Assembly (NCBI GenBank): GCA_014804495.1
Contig: JAAUZS010000028.1
Coordinates: forward strand, 1 to 10,528
Direction: 5' to 3'
DNA length: 10,528 nucleotides
Source: Lachnospiraceae bacterium
GTDB lineage: Bacteria > Bacillota > Clostridia > Lachnospirales > Lachnospiraceae
Shown here: positions 5,070-10,528 of the stretch, piece after piece
Layout: each line of letters starts with the position of its first letter
How positions within the stretch are numbered: position 1 is the first letter of the stretch
Program-made: the position numbers and the translations under genes
The notes under the pieces: generated by a model
What the model saw: only the letters and a program-made list of their open reading frames with translations
The model's database searches: none
Told to the model about the DNA's origin: nothing

Positions 5070-6419
5070 ATGAATGGAAAGAAAACAATAAAAAATTTAA
5101 AAAAACTTTACATACTTATACTTTGCAGTTTACTGTTCCTATTCGGATGTGGTGTATCAGATAAGCCAATACAATATGAGGAAAACGATATTTCAATTGA
5201 GGAGCCGGAGGAAGAAACTGCCAATTATTCCGATGAAAAGCAGAAAGAATTTGAGATAGTGAATACATATGAAGATTGTGAAAAGTACAGTTCACTTTTG
5301 AAAAAAGCATGGATTGTGGACGATGCTGAAGAGTTGCATGAAGGTTTTGAATTTATTATTACCAGAGTAAATAATGAAGAAATAGAAGGTTATATTGTAA
5401 TCAGTGACGCCATCACATGGTATTGGAGTAACAGCGAACTTGGGAGCAGACTATGCAAACCGTTTAAGGGTACTATAACAGGGAATCAGGCAAATTGTGT
5501 GTTCGAATATGAGGAATGTCAAGTAGAAGCTGTATTTATGTTTTATGAAAATGATAGGATAGAGGCATCGATTAAGTGTGAAAAACTGGATATCAATGAG
5601 GGGTATCGGTTCCGCCCGTACAATTTGTCAGATGAACAACTGCATGATGATATATCTTCAACACCGGTCTTTTTTGAGGCATGGGGAGAAGTAAATCTGG
5701 TTTCTGCGACATCTGATAGCCGTCACTCCATACCGGAGTTTTTTATAACGAATAGTAACGGGGATATTTTATATCAGGAAAATTGTATGAATGGTTTTGT
5801 CTTTTGGGATGTCTTTGTGGAAGATATTAATCAGGATGGCAGGCTGGATATATGGACGGTGATATGTGGTGAACTTTCCCCTGAAGGCGGAAGGATGGTA
5901 GACATATTTTATCAGGCGGAAAATGGATATTTTTATGATGAGCAGAAACAAAGTGAGGAGATGCCGGAAGAATACTACGGAGAGTATAGGGTTATGCAGT
6001 TTTGCCCCACAGAAGATTATGATGAGATAAGTGAACAAGTGCTGACACAGCAGGAAGTAGAAGAGATGTTGGGAAAGGAGATTGTAATTCAGGACGGGCC
6101 TTTTGTATCTTATGATTCGGAGAGGCGTACAGGTACGAGAGAGGACCGCGGCTTGTCCTCAAATGACAGTATGATAGCGGAGTATCGTGATACATATGCA
6201 GAGTATACATGGCGCCTAGCTTCACCGGATATTCTTATTAATAATTCATATCCTGATGAGAAACTGCGGGACGCGGTTGGTGAGGAATACTATGATAAAA
6301 TCAACGGTGTATTTTACAATATTTATTTGGGCTGGCAGCAGTTTTATACATTAGAAGGTGAGGAGAAGCTGATTATGCATTCCATGCTGACCGGGCAGAA
6401 TTTTATTTTGGAAAGGTAG
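5070..6419 (+). CDS. Secreted lipoprotein with a DxNxDG-type loop, family unnamed
   Basis: This gene encodes 449 residues from ATG 5070, with GAGGAG (5059-5064) 5 bases upstream. The N-terminus is a classic lipoprotein signal: a basic start, a hydrophobic core, and LFLFGC with Cys27 as the lipidated residue. An acidic linker (EEPEEET) follows. Residues 252-260 read DINQDGRLD, a calcium-loop type motif like those of FG-GAP/VCBS repeats, preceded by GDILYQEN and a VFWDVFVE strand. The C-terminal third contains LTQQEVEEMLGKEIVI, VSYDSERRTGT, and finally IMHSMLTGQNFIL. I recall this block from uncharacterised clostridial lipoproteins but cannot name a domain. It is the first gene of an operon; the next start is 7 bases after its stop. 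Confidence 0.75.
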   Translation: MNGKKTIKNLKKLYILILCSLLFLFGCGVSDKPIQYEENDISIEEPEEETANYSDEKQKEFEIVNTYEDCEKYSSLLKKAWIVDDAEELHEGFEFIITRVNNEEIEGYIVISDAITWYWSNSELGSRLCKPFKGTITGNQANCVFEYEECQVEAVFMFYENDRIEASIKCEKLDINEGYRFRPYNLSDEQLHDDISSTPVFFEAWGEVNLVSATSDSRHSIPEFFITNSNGDILYQENCMNGFVFWDVFVEDINQDGRLDIWTVICGELSPEGGRMVDIFYQAENGYFYDEQKQSEEMPEEYYGEYRVMQFCPTEDYDEISEQVLTQQEVEEMLGKEIVIQDGPFVSYDSERRTGTREDRGLSSNDSMIAEYRDTYAEYTWRLASPDILINNSYPDEKLRDAVGEEYYDKINGVFYNIYLGWQQFYTLEGEEKLIMHSMLTGQNFILER

Positions 6420-6426
6420 AAGAATA

Positions 6427-7596
6427 ATGAACAAAAAGAAACGTTTTATACTTTTTATTCAAATAGCAGGAAGTACAATTGGTATATTGTTAGAGTTATT
6501 TATATTTATAAAAATTATAGACCGAATCGGACCGGACCGCCCTGTTCAAAATGTCTTTGATGAAATGATAGTTAATGATGCCAGAGCATTGAGAAATTCG
6601 TCGAACATTTGTAATGTTGAAAATCATAGACCACATGAAAGTTATATGCGTATGGAATATAAAGACATTGATGAGAACATTTCTTCCGGCATATGGATTT
6701 ACTTTAGTGATAGTTCGGGACTTACAAAGGCTGCGCCTTTATACATATCATTTGTAGCAAATGATGAAGCAGAAAATGAGTCGGAAGTTATTACTTTTGC
6801 CTACTATGAAAGAGTTAATAAGCTATATATTTATAGCTGGTATAGTATAGATGAAAGGAAACCGATGCCTTTGGAAGAACTGGAATCCTATAAAGACTAT
6901 CTTCTGTATGACATAATAATTGGCAGCTATCTGGATAATGGAAGAAGCCGCTTTTCTATGGATAATCTGGGAGAATTTGAAATTATAGACTACCTTATGC
7001 CATATGAATACTGCGGTATGCCGGACAGGGAGGTGAGCAGTACAGAAGTGAACGAACAAGGAGTAAGCTATATTACTTGGATGGATAATAATAACATGCT
7101 ATGTATACAACAGAAGGCTCAGCAAGAGGTTCAGTATGACGACGAAAGATTAGTTCATATGGTCTTAGGTGATATTCCATTTATGCTTACGGATGAAATA
7201 TTCGGGCGGTATACCGGGACTTCGCGCTTTGTAGTGCAGATAGATGGGAAGGACTGTGAACTGTCAGAACTGATAGAGATAAATGATGATTTTATTGAAT
7301 GGATAAAGAGCAGTGGACAGGCAGAAGGTAACCTGCAGAGGATATCTCCGGACAGAGAAACGGGCTGTATAAAGACACAACAGATGCTTCAGAACTTTCC
7401 GGAAGAACAGATGCAGATTGTGCTGGAGAACTGTGAATTTTATATAGAGCCGGGATATCTGCATGTCCGTTTTCCCTATTGGGATTATGAACTTAGGGAA
7501 CCAGGATTCGTAATGAATGGAAATGACTTATGGAGAGGATGGCTGACGATGAAGACGGATGATATAGAAGGGTTTTTGAAGGTGAAAAAATGGTAA
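6427..7596 (+). CDS. Membrane-anchored protein, TipC-like hypothesis, paralog of the next gene
   Basis: This gene encodes 389 residues. ATG 6427 lies 7 bases after the upstream stop, with AAAGG at 6411-6415 as a modest ribosome binding site. Residues 7-31 form one membrane anchor, with no lipobox, then QNVFDEMI (41-48). Residues 159-197 carry YDIIIGSYLDN, RFSMDNLGEFEIIDYL and MPYEYCG. The 7590 product repeats these as VFDEMI, DRLGELEVLDFL and MPYEYCG. Further shared blocks are the FIEWIK and EGNL region and the C-terminal WRGWLTMKTDDIEGFLK. The NVFDEM...LG.(E/V) layout recalls TipC-family immunity proteins, but this protein is about twice the length I would expect for that family. It should face the outside of the membrane. 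It overlaps the next gene by 7 bases, indicating coupled translation. Confidence 0.75.
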   Translation: MNKKKRFILFIQIAGSTIGILLELFIFIKIIDRIGPDRPVQNVFDEMIVNDARALRNSSNICNVENHRPHESYMRMEYKDIDENISSGIWIYFSDSSGLTKAAPLYISFVANDEAENESEVITFAYYERVNKLYIYSWYSIDERKPMPLEELESYKDYLLYDIIIGSYLDNGRSRFSMDNLGEFEIIDYLMPYEYCGMPDREVSSTEVNEQGVSYITWMDNNNMLCIQQKAQQEVQYDDERLVHMVLGDIPFMLTDEIFGRYTGTSRFVVQIDGKDCELSELIEINDDFIEWIKSSGQAEGNLQRISPDRETGCIKTQQMLQNFPEEQMQIVLENCEFYIEPGYLHVRFPYWDYELREPGFVMNGNDLWRGWLTMKTDDIEGFLKVKKW

Positions 7597-9257
7597 AAAA
7601 GAAAAGTTTTTGGATATCTGCCTGTATTATTGCTGCGTTATTAATTGCTTTGACGGTGGGGATTGGTATATTTGTATATAAGGGCAGAAGCAATACAGAT
7701 ATTAGAAATGTTTTTGATGAAATGATAGCAAAGAGATATAAAGTCATGGAAGATGCGGAGCACGTCACGGCTGGAGGATATGATGCTATTTGTATGCTAT
7801 GGACTGTAAAAGAGGGAACGCCACTTAGGATAGGAATCATTTACAGCATGGAATATAAGAAACTGTACATCTATGGCGATGCCTGTATGCCGGAAGAAAT
7901 ACATGATATGAGTTATCAGGAATATTTTGAAGAATGCCTAAAGGAGTATGGAATCACATGGGAAGAAGTAGAGGACAGTAAGGAAGATTTTATATGTAAA
8001 TATATACTGGGGACGTGGTTCACGGAATATGAAAGCGGTTATACCAAGGACAGGCTGGGGGAGCTGGAAGTGCTGGATTTCCTGATGCCATACGAATACT
8101 GCGGTAAAGACAATAGCGAGTGGATTACTGTGACGGAAACTGTAGAAGAAGGATATAGAGGGGTCTTTGACGGAAAAGTACAGTATACCGCATGGGATGT
8201 AGGGAATTTTTTGTGCAGACAAACGCAGAAGAGCCGGGATTATGGTTACCATGGCATCATGGAACGGATAGAAGCGGATATAAATGGGTTCAATACGGTG
8301 AGTGAGGATATAAAAGTAAAATGGTATTGTAAATCGAATAGGCAGTATGAAGATGAGCAGGAATACGATTCTTTAGCTGATGTTTTTTATTTAGAATGCC
8401 ATGAGTTTGTAGACTGGCTGCAGGCTGGCGGAGAAGTGAAAGGAAATCTGACTAAGCTGGCCTATACTAGGGAAGAGGGGGAAGCTAAAACCCGGGAAAT
8501 GCTGAAGCAGTGTTCGGGAAGTAAATTATTCCGTAATCTGGAAGTGGCAGACTATTATATAGCGGGAAATGAGCTGAACATACGGCTTGCTTATTATGAT
8601 TATGAAACGGAAAATCCTGATTGGGTAGAGAATGGAAAAGGTGAGTTATGGCAGGGTTGGATAACTGTGAAGATAGATGATATCAGGGAGTTTTTGAGAG
8701 GTTATGGTTTTTATATAGAACGACCGGAAAACTGGAACGTAAGCGATACAGATGGGTTAGGATATCTATATAAAGATTATGATTATTATGATTACCTTGA
8801 AAAGTATTATCATGTATTGGAATATAGTATCACTACCGTACCTAGGGACGATTATTACAATACAGTTTTAGAAGAATACTTAAAAGAAGATATAGAATTG
8901 AATGAAGAGATAAGGAAAGAGCATCCGGAACAAAGTAAGCTAATTATAGATTATCATCAGTTTGATTTTAATGATGACGGTATTGAAGACTATTTGGTAT
9001 GTATGTATAAGTCATACAAGAGCAAGTCTAAAAATCTCGTTAGAATATATATACAGGAAAAAAATGGTACATTACGTTGCGTTTTTGAGGGCAGGATTCA
9101 CTTGTATGACTACGATATGCGATATAGTCATGTTCCTATGACGGTATTGGAAGAAAAAACGGGAGGTTATTATATACTAGCGCTGCCAGAGGCAGAAACT
9201 CTATTACGATACAATGAGGAAAGTGGAGAATATGAATACTATGAAAGGGAAGATTAA
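7590..9257 (+). CDS. Membrane-anchored protein: paralog of the 6427 product plus a DxNxDG-containing C-terminal domain
   Basis: This gene encodes 555 residues. ATG 7590 overlaps the previous stop (TAA 7594-7596), with AAGGTG just upstream. Residues 7-30 form the membrane anchor, then NVFDEMI (40-46). Residues 120-172 hold YGITWEEVED, ILGTWF, DRLGELEVLDFL and MPYEYCG; residues to about 375 parallel the whole 6427 product, ending WQGWITVKIDDIREFLRG. The remaining 180 residues are extra: a very tyrosine-rich stretch (KDYDYYDYLEKYY) and then DFNDDGIEDYL, where residues 459-467 form a calcium-loop type motif as in FG-GAP/VCBS or EF-hand-like loops. The gene thus looks like a duplicate of its neighbour that gained a C-terminal domain, or whose sister lost one. 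Function unknown; an extracellular immunity or sensing role is a guess from family resemblance. Confidence 0.75.
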   Translation: MVKKKSFWISACIIAALLIALTVGIGIFVYKGRSNTDIRNVFDEMIAKRYKVMEDAEHVTAGGYDAICMLWTVKEGTPLRIGIIYSMEYKKLYIYGDACMPEEIHDMSYQEYFEECLKEYGITWEEVEDSKEDFICKYILGTWFTEYESGYTKDRLGELEVLDFLMPYEYCGKDNSEWITVTETVEEGYRGVFDGKVQYTAWDVGNFLCRQTQKSRDYGYHGIMERIEADINGFNTVSEDIKVKWYCKSNRQYEDEQEYDSLADVFYLECHEFVDWLQAGGEVKGNLTKLAYTREEGEAKTREMLKQCSGSKLFRNLEVADYYIAGNELNIRLAYYDYETENPDWVENGKGELWQGWITVKIDDIREFLRGYGFYIERPENWNVSDTDGLGYLYKDYDYYDYLEKYYHVLEYSITTVPRDDYYNTVLEEYLKEDIELNEEIRKEHPEQSKLIIDYHQFDFNDDGIEDYLVCMYKSYKSKSKNLVRIYIQEKNGTLRCVFEGRIHLYDYDMRYSHVPMTVLEEKTGGYYILALPEAETLLRYNEESGEYEYYERED

Positions 9258-9259
9258 TC

Positions 9260-10528
9260 GTGAAAACTCGATTGAGAAAAAGCTATAGAAGGATATTACC
9301 AGCCGTTATAGCCAGTATTGTTATTATCATTTGCACCGCCTGCGGCAAAGAAAATAATGAACCGAAGATTACGGCAACAGTTTTGGGAGCTGGACATATA
9401 AATGACAACTGGAAAAATCTAGTACAGAATCTTAATGCCCAGCTTTTCGAAGAATGGGCGCAATTAACAACTCTGGAAGAAACTTACGGCAGGATGTACA
9501 TAGAGCAGATAGACGAGCTTGACGGAATTACTATGAAAGTATCTTCCGTGACAGCGGAAGGTGCAACCATTGTCTGCACAAACAGTACAGATAAAGAGAT
9601 TGTTTTCGGAGATGACTATGAGCTGCAGTTATGGAAGGATGGAGAGCGGGAAAACGGAGTGTGGAAGCAGGGCGAATGGCATCAGGTAAAGTATACTATT
9701 GACGATGCGGCTTTTGATGCTATTGGATATTCGTTGTTGCCTGATATGTCGCTCGACTGGGATGTGAACTGGACATATTTCCACGGTACTTTGCCTGCCG
9801 GACATTACCGCATTACAAAATCTGCTTTAGATGTTTGTGAAACGGGAGACGTTATAAAATATAATCTGGCAGCGGAGTTTGATGTGCTAAGTGATGAAAA
9901 AAGCAAAGAATTGAATGCGGAAAATGAAAAAGCATTTTATAAAAAAGCAGAATCGTTCGGTCTGGATAAAACGAAAGCAGAAAGCTATTTCCGGATGATT
10001 TGTAATGACAAAGTGATTCAGAATGATGTTGCTGAATTCAGGGGATTTGTCATGGATGATTTTGACCAAAATGGTCAAGAGGATATTGCAATCATGGTAA
10101 AGGCATATAACTCACATTGTTATGGGACAGGCTATGTTTATTTTTATATGAATGGTGATAATCCATACCGCTTTTATGATGAAGATTTTGCTTTTGGACG
10201 TGATTTATATGTATTTGGTACAGATTTGGATAATGATGGGTATACAGAACTTGTATTTGGAGCAGCGGGAACAGGATGTGGAGGATCAGGCGACTGGTAT
10301 AACAGGATATTGAAGTATAAGAATAATAGCTTGGAAAAAATGGAGATACCGACTGAGGAAACGCAAGGTTTTATTGATGTTGTGATTACAAAAGATGAAA
10401 AAGAGAATACCTACATATCCTATTGTGAGTATCTGGATGATGAAATTGTGTTTGAGACATACAATCCGGATATAGAGGAGTATGGCGGAGTAGGAAGTAA
10501 CTATAGAGGGTTTTACGATGTACAGTGC
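9260..10528 (+). CDS. Lipoprotein with Big_14-like Ig domain and two DxDxDG loops (3' end outside window)
   Basis: GTG 9260 lies 2 bases after the previous stop, with AAAGGGAAG (9244-9252) upstream; 423 codons are open to the window edge. The leader ends in CTACGKENNE, with Cys28 as the likely lipidated residue, and shares 36 of 58 residues with the leader of the 2630 product. Residues about 85-205 look like the bacterial Ig-like domain Big_14: a VTAEGATIVCTNST strand pair, YELQLWKDG, a GEWHQV region, and WTYFHGTLPAGHYRITK near 171-187, the hallmark G.L..G.YRI.K. Two calcium-loop type motifs follow: DFDQNGQED (267-275) and DLDNDGYTE (322-330), the latter followed by a Gly-rich AAGTGCGGSGDW. 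These suggest an FG-GAP/VCBS-like C-terminal part. The product should be bound to the outer face of the membrane. It is at least the fourth gene of the operon. Confidence 0.8.
   Translation, partial: MKTRLRKSYRRILPAVIASIVIIICTACGKENNEPKITATVLGAGHINDNWKNLVQNLNAQLFEEWAQLTTLEETYGRMYIEQIDELDGITMKVSSVTAEGATIVCTNSTDKEIVFGDDYELQLWKDGERENGVWKQGEWHQVKYTIDDAAFDAIGYSLLPDMSLDWDVNWTYFHGTLPAGHYRITKSALDVCETGDVIKYNLAAEFDVLSDEKSKELNAENEKAFYKKAESFGLDKTKAESYFRMICNDKVIQNDVAEFRGFVMDDFDQNGQEDIAIMVKAYNSHCYGTGYVYFYMNGDNPYRFYDEDFAFGRDLYVFGTDLDNDGYTELVFGAAGTGCGGSGDWYNRILKYKNNSLEKMEIPTEETQGFIDVVITKDEKENTYISYCEYLDDEIVFETYNPDIEEYGGVGSNYRGFYDVQC
9293..9466 (+). repeat. Shared leader segment, copy 2
   Basis: This is the ungapped partner of 2663-2836. 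It encodes the end of the lipoprotein signal and VLGAGHINDNWKN. The protein that follows carries an Ig-like and loop-motif region instead of the RsiV-like domain of the other copy. Confidence 0.8.

Overview
The window looks like accessory DNA from a low-GC Gram-positive anaerobe, most likely a gut clostridium of the Lachnospiraceae type. The evidence is AT-rich coding sequence with strong GGAGG-type ribosome binding sites, short N-terminal anchors or lipoprotein signals on most products, and a DUF3990/DUF3791 gene pair of a kind common in those genomes. Every gene I can support is on the + strand. I see no tRNA, rRNA, CRISPR array, transposase or integrase.

Layout. The left edge holds the last 53 codons of a gene (2-163), whose 3' end begins a promoter-bearing repeat (151-242). 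Downstream is a small membrane-anchored protein (260-868), then a terminator (899-935) and a second repeat with a tandem 11-bp-period motif (971-990). Next come a 490-aa anchored protein (1074-2546) and a lipoprotein-like protein with an RsiV/PdaC-like domain (2630-3703). The last reading frame appears broken: its missing C-terminus continues out of frame to 3822. That tail runs into a second copy of the promoter repeat (3798-3889), followed by a DUF3990/DUF3791 pair (3941-4832), then second copies of the terminator (4861-4896) and tandem motif (4931-4950). After these is an operon of at least four tightly packed genes (5070 to the right edge): a lipoprotein, two paralogous anchored proteins, and a lipoprotein with a Big_14-like Ig domain and two DxDxDG-type loops, cut by the window end.

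How it may work. The same promoter repeat and the same terminator/operator repeat bracket two unrelated cargos, one a small membrane protein and the other a probable ADP-ribosyltransferase-fold toxin with its partner. The remaining genes are secreted or membrane-anchored paralogs with shared leaders and exchanged C-termini. Three of them share a segment resembling TipC-type immunity proteins (a hypothesis from memory, not a search). The simplest reading is a tandemly duplicated, recombining array of surface-exposed defence or immunity proteins with an exchangeable cargo slot. It is probably controlled by an activator that binds the 11-bp-spaced repeat. The repeats and frames are read directly from the sequence; the biological role is inference.
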